Source: Candidatus Aminicenantes bacterium UBA4820 | GTDB taxonomy: Bacteria; Acidobacteriota; UBA4820 | Direction: 5' to 3' | Assembly: GCA_002402325.1 (NCBI GenBank) | Contig: DHFQ01000050.1 | Span: 1-6,459, forward strand | Length of the DNA stretch: 6,459 nucleotides | Part shown: positions 1 through 5,874 of the stretch, in pieces | Position numbering within the stretch: position 1 is the stretch's first letter | Layout of the letters: each line of letters starts with the position of its first letter | Position numbers and translations under genes: made by a program | Notes under the pieces: model-generated | Databases searched by the model: none | What the model was told of the DNA's origin: nothing | What the model saw: the letters and a program-made list of their open reading frames with translations, nothing else

Positions 1-80
1 TTTCCTTTTGCATTTAAAACCACTTTCTCTTTCGTTTCATCATCGCAAAATTTCCGTGATAAATTAAATTGCTTGAGCAT
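1..80 (-). CDS. Possible 5' end of an unidentified minus-strand gene (partial)
   Basis: A minus-strand frame opens at an ATG (plus positions 80-78) and stays open for 26 codons to the window edge. It begins MLKQFNLSRKFCDDETKEK, a charged soluble N-terminus with no signal peptide. An in-frame GTG lies immediately before the ATG, and the purine-rich AAAGG just upstream is only two bases from the ATG, so the start is uncertain. The frame is closed by a stop at 104-102. I do not recognise the protein. An open stretch this short can occur by chance in AT-rich DNA, so the call rests mainly on its plausible amino-acid composition. It would be transcribed divergently from the secreted-protein block. 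Confidence 0.3.
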   Translation of the reverse strand, partial: MLKQFNLSRKFCDDETKEKVVLNAKG

Positions 81-146
81 CACCTTTCGGGATATTTCAC
101 ATTACTCAACGCACATTTATTCAAAAAAGGAGGCATAATTTAGCCG

Positions 147-257
147 AATATGAAGTAAAAACGGTATTTTAATTTTAGGTCTAACAATTTCATCAAAAAA
201 TCAAGCCTAAAATCCTCGCTCGCCATCTTATCCAAAATCAATGTCGGATTTAGGGGA
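147..257. repeat. 111-bp interspersed direct repeat, copy 1
   Basis: This segment recurs at 5723-5833 in the same orientation without gaps. The first 55 bases are identical and I count 10 mismatches in the rest (about 91% overall). Inside it, ATTTTAGG (172-179) and CCTAAAAT (206-213) can pair as a stem with a 26-base loop. The stem is largely kept in copy 2 through a G-U pair. No ORF spans it on either strand. It ends 13 bases before a TTGACA box. It may be a MITE-like or genome-wide interspersed repeat, but with only two copies visible its class cannot be assigned. Confidence 0.9.
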
Positions 258-270
258 TTTCTACAGGGAC

Positions 271-297
271 TTGACAAACGCTTTTTTTTTTTACAAT
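271..297 (+). promoter_or_regulatory. Candidate sigma-70-type promoter with T-tract spacer
   Basis: A perfect TTGACA lies at 271-276 and a TACAAT (5 of 6 to consensus) at 292-297. The 15-base spacer is shorter than the usual 16-18. Eleven consecutive T residues (282-292) fill most of the spacer and provide the first base of the -10 box. Transcription would start near 304, just before the GAGGTG ribosome site of the leader ORF. It is the only good promoter I see ahead of the 1022-aa gene and probably serves the whole block. Confidence 0.5.
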
Positions 298-315
298 TTG
301 TCTTGAGGTGTTGAA

Positions 316-357
316 ATGAGAATAAAAAAGGTATTAAATAGAAAGGAGGAGAAGTAA
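316..357 (+). CDS. Possible 13-aa leader peptide upstream of the secreted metzincin gene
   Basis: ATG at 316 is preceded by GAGGTG (305-310) with a 5-base gap. It opens a frame encoding MRIKKVLNRKEEK and stops with TAA at 355-357. The stop is one base before the GTG start of the next gene, and the next gene's Shine-Dalgarno (342-349) lies inside this ORF. Ribosomes translating the leader would therefore pass over that site and could re-initiate, which would couple the two translationally. The same stop-one base-start spacing is seen between the next two genes. The peptide is basic and has no amino-acid run typical of an attenuator. It may be only a fortuitous ORF; nothing but spacing and the ribosome site supports it. 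Confidence 0.35.
   Translation: MRIKKVLNRKEEK
342..349 (+). promoter_or_regulatory. Ribosome binding site deciding the GTG start at 359
   Basis: AAAGGAGG is a near-perfect Shine-Dalgarno, nine bases upstream of GTG at 359. The codons that follow encode lysines and then a hydrophobic run typical of a signal peptide. This fixes the unusual GTG as the start, with no need for a later ATG. Confidence 0.85.
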
Positions 358-358
358 G

Positions 359-3300
359 GTGAAAAAGACGAAGTCTCCTTTATTTGTTTCAAGCGGTAAG
401 AATGCGGTTTTACTGTTCTTATTTTTCTTTTTTTCTTCTAATTTCTGTTTAAGTCAGGAGTTTATAAAAGGCGATGGGGGTTGCGGTTTGAGATTAAAGC
501 CCAGAGGAAGCGGCGTAGAAGTAAAAGCGTCAAGTGCACACCCTACGGAAAATGAGATTAACTACTTCTCACAGGGTAATTTTTCAACTTCAAGCCCTAT
601 ACCTGAGGCAACTGATCTAACAAATTTATTTATAGATATAAGCGCAGATGCAAGCATACTCTATCTAAGCTGGAATGACAACGATGCTCCGTTTGTTATT
701 TCAAGAAGTTCAGATCCTTCTTTTCAACAGGACGTTGAAGTTATAGCAAAGGAGATTGATGCAACTTCAATTGAATTGTCTCCGAGGCAGAATAAAATCC
801 TTGAATGTTTTGATGTTTCAGGAAAATCGGTTGTAAGTTACCCAGCGCAGGCAATTGGCTATGACCCAGACCCCCTTCCGTCAGTTCCAGACATATCTTC
901 AGATACATTGTGGTGGGGCGATACTTTAACAATAAATTCAAACTACCTTGATCCGATAGCAAAGGCGAATATAATGCCAATGGGAGACAGATATGCAAGG
1001 GCAGATTCAGTAACAACTATGGGAAGTTATGGTGTCTCTGCGGATTTTGAAATTTTAGATGACTCAAGAGGATTTTACACTCTTGTTCAGGCAAACGGAA
1101 GACTGTCTGACCCAACACAGTCCTATCCCTATATTGCTCTTTCGCCGAGGGGATATGAAACTGTTAGTGGCGTAAAGGGTATAAGTTACGCCCCACAAAC
1201 TGGAAAAGTGTGGATAGCGGGAAGCGGGACGCTATTTGAACTTGATCTTTTCAGAAGAGATGTGGAAAATGGAAAAGGGGTAGAAATAACAACCTTTAGC
1301 AATCCTTTAATCTCAACAGTAAGTGAAGATGGAAGGTTTGTTGTTGTAGATGGTGTAAGCGGCGCAGACTGTGTTTATCAGGTTGATGTTTCAACGGGAG
1401 TGATGACAGTGTATGCCTCAACGAAGGACGATAGTTTCACAAGAAGTATCTATCCAAAGGGGATAGGCTTTGCCCCTGATGGTAGTTCCTGCTTTATAGC
1501 GGATGGAAACAACGGTAAAGTTGTTAAGGTCCCTGTAAATGCAGGACCTGGCTCTTCAACTATCAGGGATAACTGGGGAAACAGAACATTTATTTTTTCT
1601 GCAATGCCAGTTGGAATAGATGTCAACAAGGGATATAACTACGTTGTAGTATCAAGTGGTGATGGATACATATATCAGATAACAGGTCAATCATCATCGT
1701 CTTCCCTTGGCTCCATTGGTTCTGTTGCAAACGGTATTGAAATAGACAGGGATTATTCAATATCCAATTACAGCTGTTTTTATTACACGGAAGGCTATGC
1801 CTGCGCCCACTGTTACAATAAAAACCAAGTTGAGGAAAACGAACCTTCATTTCATGGAGGGACGCTTTTTGGAAATATAAACAACGGTTTTATAAACCTT
1901 GAACGCGATTGGTCTTTTGTTCCATACAGGGATTTTCCACAAAAGGTTATACTGAATAATTCAAATGTCAGTTATCCATACCCATCGCCCTATCAGGTTT
2001 CTGACAGGATAATAGAACTTAAAATTCACGGTTGGAGAGACTTGCCAGTAAAACTAAAAGTTATAGACCCGCCCGACTTGAGTCCTTATGCGCCAGATGG
2101 AGGTTGGGGCGGAAGTTCGCCGCATCTTCCTTATGAAGGAAATGACAATGTAGGGATGGCAGATTATGGGTTATGTGAAAATAGCGACTGTTCAACCGGA
2201 GCGGAGACTATAAGAACAGTAACAATAGGCAGTGATTGGACAAAGAAGGTCTATCTAAAAGTTCCGGAAAGATATTCTGGTAACAACTTTCAGGTTCAAG
2301 TTGAAAAGACAGACTATAATGGTGCTGATTTACCAGAGTTAAGGATAGCAGCGACAACGCCAATTTATACAACATGGAAGAGGGTTTATGTTGAAAGAGA
2401 CAAGATGTTCAGGAGGGGAAATCTGCTTGATGCGGACGTTTCCGCGCCTCCGGCTGACCAGCTTTATCTGCTCAGGTGGGACGCAACGACTCCCGAAACC
2501 GATCCGATGTATGTCCAGGCTGGAGAGCAGATTGTTGTTTTTGACGCATCACATTCATATCCGGACGGAGCGTATGAGGTGGCATCAATTCTTTCAACCC
2601 CCGCTCCTGCGTTTTTCGATGCACCGTTGCCAGGGGGAGGAACAAAGTGCGTTTTACGAGTTTATCTCGACAGAGAGCTTGTCAATGAATATTGTCCGAG
2701 TCCCCTCACATTTGATAGCGGCGAATCTGCAGCGGTTGGTGTAGTTTCAAATTGTGATTCAGCTTCTAATCAAATTAACGCATCCAACTCCTGTTTCTAT
2801 GACGCCGATATGAGAGCGATAGAGAAAACTTTTAACGATGGTTATGTTGAGTTTCTGGGATTAAGAGATGGGATGGGTGCAGTGCCGTATATATCCGATC
2901 AGCTTCAAGGTTTTTATATAACACAATCTGGACAAGATAACCAACAACCTGGAAGAAAGATGCGGTATGGCTTTCAAAGAATATGGTTTTCAAATTTTGA
3001 TATACCAAACTATGTTCATCTAATTGGTGTTAGGGGGCCGGAGAGAAGTGTCTCAGATGTAGTTGGATTTTCCCGTCAATGGTCTGTATACACTTTTGTC
3101 CACCAAGAAACGATTGAGCAATATTATTCAGACCTTGACTTAAGGCTAAACTTCGAAAAAACCGTAAATAATCACGAGTTGGGACACCAATTTAGGGTAA
3201 ACATTTGTTCTGGCTTGCATGATACTAGGCCTGCGTGGTGCAACACAGATTCACCGCAATATTGTCCCGGAGAACCTTGCCTGATGAAGGCCGACGGTGG

Positions 3301-3427
3301 GGAACCGACAAATGATATCCGGAAATTCTGCAAGGAAGACCTCTTTTTGGGCGATACTGTATGCGGTGATGGATCTGGTGCTGTTAGGCAAGAAACTGAT
3401 TTGGTTCGAAGCGAAGAAGGAGAATAA
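359..3427 (+). CDS. Large secreted multidomain protein with C-terminal metzincin-like (HELGH) peptidase domain
   Basis: 1022 aa. Residues 1-32 look like a Sec signal peptide: lysines at 2, 3, 5 and 14, a Leu/Phe core at 16-25, and likely cleavage after CLS. Residues ~50-260 contain beta-rich segments resembling FN3 or IPT folds. Residues ~265-470 carry repeated strands such as PKGIGFAPDGSSCFIADG, typical of NHL/SMP-30-like beta-propellers. Residues ~550-840 look like further Ig-like modules. The segment 719-834 is duplicated in the remnant at 4487-4870. Near the C-terminus is HELGH (939-943), a zinc-peptidase signature with E940 as the expected general base. H954/D955 may supply the third ligand, and C974-L975-M976 resembles the Met-turn of metzincins. 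Several cysteines (950, 961, 969, 974, 991) recall archaemetzincin-type Cys patterns and could form disulfides or a second metal site. I infer an exported metallopeptidase whose long N-terminal region binds or presents substrate. The canonical HExxHxxGxxH is not met (R946 and I949 stand at the Gly and third-His positions), so activity is unproven. It is followed after one base by the next gene. Confidence 0.85.
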   Translation: MKKTKSPLFVSSGKNAVLLFLFFFFSSNFCLSQEFIKGDGGCGLRLKPRGSGVEVKASSAHPTENEINYFSQGNFSTSSPIPEATDLTNLFIDISADASILYLSWNDNDAPFVISRSSDPSFQQDVEVIAKEIDATSIELSPRQNKILECFDVSGKSVVSYPAQAIGYDPDPLPSVPDISSDTLWWGDTLTINSNYLDPIAKANIMPMGDRYARADSVTTMGSYGVSADFEILDDSRGFYTLVQANGRLSDPTQSYPYIALSPRGYETVSGVKGISYAPQTGKVWIAGSGTLFELDLFRRDVENGKGVEITTFSNPLISTVSEDGRFVVVDGVSGADCVYQVDVSTGVMTVYASTKDDSFTRSIYPKGIGFAPDGSSCFIADGNNGKVVKVPVNAGPGSSTIRDNWGNRTFIFSAMPVGIDVNKGYNYVVVSSGDGYIYQITGQSSSSSLGSIGSVANGIEIDRDYSISNYSCFYYTEGYACAHCYNKNQVEENEPSFHGGTLFGNINNGFINLERDWSFVPYRDFPQKVILNNSNVSYPYPSPYQVSDRIIELKIHGWRDLPVKLKVIDPPDLSPYAPDGGWGGSSPHLPYEGNDNVGMADYGLCENSDCSTGAETIRTVTIGSDWTKKVYLKVPERYSGNNFQVQVEKTDYNGADLPELRIAATTPIYTTWKRVYVERDKMFRRGNLLDADVSAPPADQLYLLRWDATTPETDPMYVQAGEQIVVFDASHSYPDGAYEVASILSTPAPAFFDAPLPGGGTKCVLRVYLDRELVNEYCPSPLTFDSGESAAVGVVSNCDSASNQINASNSCFYDADMRAIEKTFNDGYVEFLGLRDGMGAVPYISDQLQGFYITQSGQDNQQPGRKMRYGFQRIWFSNFDIPNYVHLIGVRGPERSVSDVVGFSRQWSVYTFVHQETIEQYYSDLDLRLNFEKTVNNHELGHQFRVNICSGLHDTRPAWCNTDSPQYCPGEPCLMKADGGEPTNDIRKFCKEDLFLGDTVCGDGSGAVRQETDLVRSEEGE
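2831..2861 (+). repeat. 31-bp exact repeat shared with the downstream paralogue remnant (copy in the intact gene)
   Basis: These 31 bases, encoding FNDGYVEFLG plus one base, recur exactly at 4838-4868. Sequence just upstream matches imperfectly, and sequence after base 31 is unrelated. The identity marks the right-hand end of the homology between the intact gene and the remnant. Confidence 0.9.
3417..3422 (+). promoter_or_regulatory. Ribosome binding site deciding the ATG start at 3429
   Basis: AAGGAG lies inside the last codons of the metzincin gene, six bases before ATG 3429, which opens directly into a signal peptide. This makes 3429 the start rather than the in-frame upstream ATG at 3297, which would overlap the previous gene by 131 bases and put a hydrophilic tail ahead of the signal peptide. 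Confidence 0.85.
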
Positions 3428-3428
3428 A

Positions 3429-4484
3429 ATGTTAAAAAAAATCCTTGTGGGCACCTCATTAATGTTCCTTTGTCTCTTATCCATTTCCGCACAGGCACCT
3501 TCAATAATAATATCTTTGGAAACAGAACATTTCCTGTTTGGGCAGACAACTTGGGCAAAGTATGTCATATCCAATCCAACGAAAACGCCTATATATATAG
3601 GGGGAATTCAAGAAAAGAGCGGCTATTTTAGCCTTCTTCAATGGGAAGCAAAAGCCTTTTATCCAGATGGGAAAGAAGTGCCGCAACATAGTGGCGGGGA
3701 AATGGTGATTGGAACCCGCCCGACTCCCAAAAAGATGCTCGGCAACGGCGAGCAAGTAACTTGGTCGCAACCTGTTCCTGTAACTGATGTCAAGATTGAT
3801 AAACTCCCAGCGGGGGAATACACATTGATTTTCTATCTCAAATACAGCTTAAAGGAGGAACCCGGGGTTTTTGAAAAAGAAACTCAGGCAAGCGCCACTT
3901 TTCATATTGATAACCCTGCAGGGGCGGATGCTGCGTGGCTTCAGTATGTTGCAAATGCAAAGAAGGCATTATTAAAAGAACACCCGGAAAGAACAGCTCT
4001 TAGTCAGCCTCTGGGATGGGGTGATGTTATTAACTGTGGTTTTTGTCCACACGGATATGACATCAGGCCCGAGCTTCTCCAAAAATACCCCACTTCAACT
4101 TATGCAGCGTATGTTCTTGCAAAGAAAATTCCTGATTATTCTAATCCTCTTTTCAAACCTGTTACGCCCTCTTTGCAAGTCAAAATGGCAAGAGATGAAG
4201 GAAGAACTGTTATTTCTTTTGAAGATAAAGATTTTGAAAGTTATTTTCAAAAGCTTGATGCTGCTGGGAAAGCGGGAAATATACCGCAACCAATCAGAAG
4301 CTCTTTTTATTGTTTTTATGGTGATCTTCTTGTTCAAAGGGGAAGATTTAATGAAGCAGAAAGAGCATTTAAGATGGCGATAGAACCTGAGCCTCAAACG
4401 AACGGCAAGGAAAAAGTTTACTACGAAAGGGCAAAGCAATTTCTTGAAGCATTACAATCAAATGGAGAAAAGGAAGTGAAGTAA
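3429..4484 (+). CDS. Exported protein with Ig-like N-terminal half and TPR-like C-terminus, coupled to the metzincin gene
   Basis: 351 aa. Residues 1-23 form a clear signal peptide (lysines 3-4, hydrophobic core 5-19, likely cleavage after SAQA). Residues ~25-160 alternate beta-type segments (FLFGQTTWAKYVISNP, LPAGEYTLIFYLKYSL). They resemble Ig-like domains of the kind found in BsuPI-type inhibitors or macroglobulin-like proteins, but no family can be named with certainty. A CGFCPHG motif at 203-209 has a CxxC that could form a disulfide or bind metal. From ~215 the protein becomes helical: LLQKYPTSTYAAYVLAKK (216-233) and GDLLVQRGRFNEAERAFK (298-315) read like TPR helices. It starts one base after the stop of the peptidase gene, so the two are surely co-translated and probably work together, perhaps with this protein as a periplasmic partner, chaperone or inhibitor of the peptidase. 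That role is inferred from position only. Confidence 0.8.
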   Translation: MLKKILVGTSLMFLCLLSISAQAPSIIISLETEHFLFGQTTWAKYVISNPTKTPIYIGGIQEKSGYFSLLQWEAKAFYPDGKEVPQHSGGEMVIGTRPTPKKMLGNGEQVTWSQPVPVTDVKIDKLPAGEYTLIFYLKYSLKEEPGVFEKETQASATFHIDNPAGADAAWLQYVANAKKALLKEHPERTALSQPLGWGDVINCGFCPHGYDIRPELLQKYPTSTYAAYVLAKKIPDYSNPLFKPVTPSLQVKMARDEGRTVISFEDKDFESYFQKLDAAGKAGNIPQPIRSSFYCFYGDLLVQRGRFNEAERAFKMAIEPEPQTNGKEKVYYERAKQFLEALQSNGEKEVK

Positions 4485-4486
4485 TT

Positions 4487-4870
4487 AAAGTAGTAATTCT
4501 TCTGGGTGACAAAATAGAAAGTTTTGATACTTCCTTCCCGTATGAAGGGGCTCATGATGAGGCATGCATTATAGGTCTGGCCGATGAAAATGATGACCAG
4601 GCTAGAAGAGTCACAGTATTGCTGGGAACAATGAATTGTCAGGGCGGATATACTTTGGCTCACGATTATTCGGCGAGCGTAAGCTTCTCAGGAACGTGGA
4701 ATTTCTCCACAGGCCGTTCAGCCGGAGTCGGCGTCATTGCCAATTCCTCCGGCATTCCATACGATACCAGTCCAAATCAAATAAACGGAACAAGATCAGC
4801 CTTCTACGACGCCGATATGCGAGCGATACAGAGAACATTTAACGATGGTTATGTTGAGTTTCTGGGATAA
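4487..4870 (+). pseudogene. Remnant of a paralogue of the secreted metzincin-like gene
   Basis: One frame is open from 4448 to a TAA at 4868-4870, but it has no ATG or GTG in a useful place and no ribosome site. Its translation aligns with residues ~719-834 of the 1022-aa protein. GDKIESFDTSFPYEGAHDEA matches GEQIVVFDASHSYPDGAYEV, and SAFYDADMRAIQRTFNDGYV matches SCFYDADMRAIEKTFNDGYV. The similarity stops exactly at EFLG, where a stop codon replaces the continuation into the peptidase domain. Both the signal peptide/propeller part and the HELGH domain are missing. The stretch is about 48% G+C by eye, richer than most of the window. A TTG at 4619 or ATG at 4631 could start a short protein, but with no Shine-Dalgarno. 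I read it as a truncated duplicate and not a functional gene. Confidence 0.75.
4838..4868 (+). repeat. 31-bp exact repeat shared with the intact metzincin gene (copy in the remnant)
   Basis: Identical to 2831-2861. It ends at the first base of the remnant's stop codon, after which the two loci share nothing, so a recombination or deletion junction lies at about 4868/4869. Confidence 0.9.
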
Positions 4871-4888
4871 TGATTCTGGGAGGTTCAG

Positions 4889-5506
4889 ATGAGAAAAAGG
4901 ATAATTATCGCTTTTTTAACTATTTTAATTTTATCAATCTCTTTGGTAATCTTCTCTTCAAATATGGCTTTTAAATTGAAGATGAGTCTCAATGCGAACG
5001 AGGCAAAGTATATTTCTCTTCCATACAACAACAGTTACACAGACGCAGAAAGTTTAAGAAACAGAATTATGATGGCTCAAGGGAGTGGAGTCACAGTCTA
5101 TAACTGGAATGGAACACAGTGGCAAAGGTGGTCTGGAGGAGGAATTGGACAGGTGAATTTCACCATCGAACCGGGAATTGGATATGAAGTGGTTTCAACT
5201 TCAAGTGTAACGAATTGGAACATTGTTGGAAGTCACAACGATAATGTGGCATTTTCGTTTCAGGGATTAAGCACAAAATTCATATCACTTCCCTATCACA
5301 CTACACTAAAAAATGCAGCAGAGATGAGAAATAGCATATTGTCTGAAGGAGCAAACTGGGTAAATCTCTACAGATGGACTGGAAGCAGGTGGCAAAGGTG
5401 GTCTGGAGGAGGAATTGGACAGGTGAATTTCACCATCGAACCGGGAATTGCAATAGAAGTTAATTACTATGGTGATGTTTCCGTGTGGAAACCGCCGCAT
5501 TATTGA
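4889..5506 (+). CDS. Exported protein built of two 90-residue beta-rich repeats
   Basis: 205 aa. The start is ATG 4889, with GGGAGG (4878-4883) five bases upstream. Residues 1-27 are a signal peptide or N-terminal anchor (RKR followed by a hydrophobic core at 5-22, likely cleavage near SSNMA). The mature part is two homologous units in perfect register 90 residues apart: KYISLPY (40-46) pairs with KFISLPY (130-136), and WQRWSGGG (78-85) pairs with WQRWSGGG (168-175). Each unit ends with the shared NFTIEPGI. The pattern (a buried ISLP strand, a WxGxxWxxW block, then F-x-I-x-P-G) resembles short beta-sheet modules found in tandem in secreted proteins of uncultured bacteria. I know no assigned function. 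The sites look non-enzymatic, so a carbohydrate- or surface-binding role is possible but only inferred. Only 18 bases separate it from the paralogue remnant, and it probably ends the operon; I see no clear hairpin terminator after it. Confidence 0.8.
   Translation: MRKRIIIAFLTILILSISLVIFSSNMAFKLKMSLNANEAKYISLPYNNSYTDAESLRNRIMMAQGSGVTVYNWNGTQWQRWSGGGIGQVNFTIEPGIGYEVVSTSSVTNWNIVGSHNDNVAFSFQGLSTKFISLPYHTTLKNAAEMRNSILSEGANWVNLYRWTGSRWQRWSGGGIGQVNFTIEPGIAIEVNYYGDVSVWKPPHY
5119..5180 (+). repeat. 62-bp perfect intragenic direct repeat, copy 1
   Basis: Identical base for base to 5389-5450, in the same reading frame and 270 bases (90 codons) apart. It encodes the WQRWSGGG...NFTIEPGI core of the first protein module. 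Flanking parts of the two modules are clearly diverged, so identity is confined to this block. Confidence 0.97.
5389..5450 (+). repeat. 62-bp perfect intragenic direct repeat, copy 2
   Basis: Second exact copy, in module two of the 205-aa protein. All codons, including third positions, are the same as in 5119-5180. Confidence 0.97.
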
Positions 5507-5539
5507 TTTTAGAAGTTTTCCCCATTTTAAGATGAATTG

Positions 5540-5719
5540 TAATCCAGGGACACAATACCGATTTCTCCTTTGCTTGAACTAACTGCTTTCTCTGGCTTCC
5601 ATTTCCGCTTGATGACATTATTCTATTTGAGAGCCTCCATAATTTCAATCAACGGGTCAATTATAGAAAACCATCATCTATACGGAATTTCAAGAATTAA
5701 GTATCGTGTCCCCAGATTA
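5540..5719. mobile_element. ~180-bp element bounded by imperfect inverted repeats (possible MITE or transposase-derived remnant)
   Basis: The left end at 5540-5557 and the right end at 5702-5719 are inverted copies matching at 15 of 18 positions, with a GGGACAC core. Inverted repeats of the GGGACAC type often flank small transposase or REP-like elements, although I cannot name a family. No intact transposase is inside; a minus-strand frame across the interior is short and unconvincing. The element starts 33 bases after the stop of the 205-aa gene and ends 3 bases before copy 2 of the 111-bp repeat. The stretch 5507-5874 otherwise contains no gene that I can support. Confidence 0.5.
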
Positions 5720-5722
5720 ACT

Positions 5723-5833
5723 AATATGAAGTAAAAACGGTATTTTAATTTTAGGTCTAACAATTTCATCAAAAAATAAAGCCTGAAACCCTCTTTCACC
5801 ACCCTACCCAAAATCAATGTCGGATTTTGGGGA
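5723..5833. repeat. 111-bp interspersed direct repeat, copy 2
   Basis: Same orientation as 147-257 and 5,576 bp away, with no gaps. It is 55 of 55 identical in the first half; the mismatches cluster in the second half. The potential stem is at 5748-5755 with 5782-5789. It ends 7 bases before the TTGACT box of the next operon, so both copies lie just upstream of a promoter-like site. Confidence 0.9.
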
Positions 5834-5840
5834 AACTATA

Positions 5841-5869
5841 TTGACTTTCTTTAAATTGTTACTTACAAT
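5841..5869 (+). promoter_or_regulatory. Candidate sigma-70-type promoter of the restriction operon
   Basis: TTGACT (5841-5846) and TACAAT (5864-5869) are separated by an ideal 17 bases. The ATG of the next ORF begins only five bases after the -10 box. Transcription would therefore start at or within a base or two of that ATG, which predicts a leaderless mRNA. No Shine-Dalgarno is present there. Confidence 0.6.
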
Positions 5870-5874
5870 AAAAT

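Noticed and set aside
741..1850. Minus-strand frames at 741-1016 and 1623-1850
   Set aside because: They lie opposite the well-supported metzincin gene, have no good ribosome sites and read like low-complexity antisense translation.
2388..2744. 118-aa plus-strand frame inside the metzincin gene
   Set aside because: It overlaps a conserved module in another frame, and its composition (many Arg, His, Ser, Leu) is that of an out-of-frame shadow in the GC-rich patch.
3297..3428. Longer start of the second large gene at ATG 3297
   Set aside because: It would overlap the metzincin gene by 131 bases and bury the signal peptide; ATG 3429 has AAGGAG at the right distance.
3172..3770. Three minus-strand frames across the junction of the two large genes
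   Set aside because: They are antisense to the HELGH domain and the signal peptide of the next gene; no independent support.
4021..4439. Overlapping frames (plus 4021-4383, minus 4095-4439) inside the 351-aa gene
   Set aside because: Shadows of the coding frame with Ile/Phe/Lys-rich translations and no ribosome sites.
4448..4500. Programmed frameshift joining the 351-aa protein to the remnant frame
   Set aside because: The frames overlap for 37 bases, but I find no X-XXY-YYZ slippery heptamer in the right phase and the remnant lacks both ends of its family, so decay explains it better.
4533..4548. Short hairpin CCTTC/GAAGG after the 351-aa gene as a terminator
   Set aside because: A five-pair stem without a T-run, and located within the remnant's conserved coding stretch.
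5119..5450. CRISPR-like spacing of the 62-bp repeat
   Set aside because: Only two copies, in frame within a coding sequence, separated by homologous protein-coding sequence and not by a spacer.
5460..5648. Minus-strand 62-aa frame in the inverted-repeat element
   Set aside because: It has no ribosome site, crosses the left inverted repeat into the 205-aa gene, and resembles no transposase clearly enough to call.
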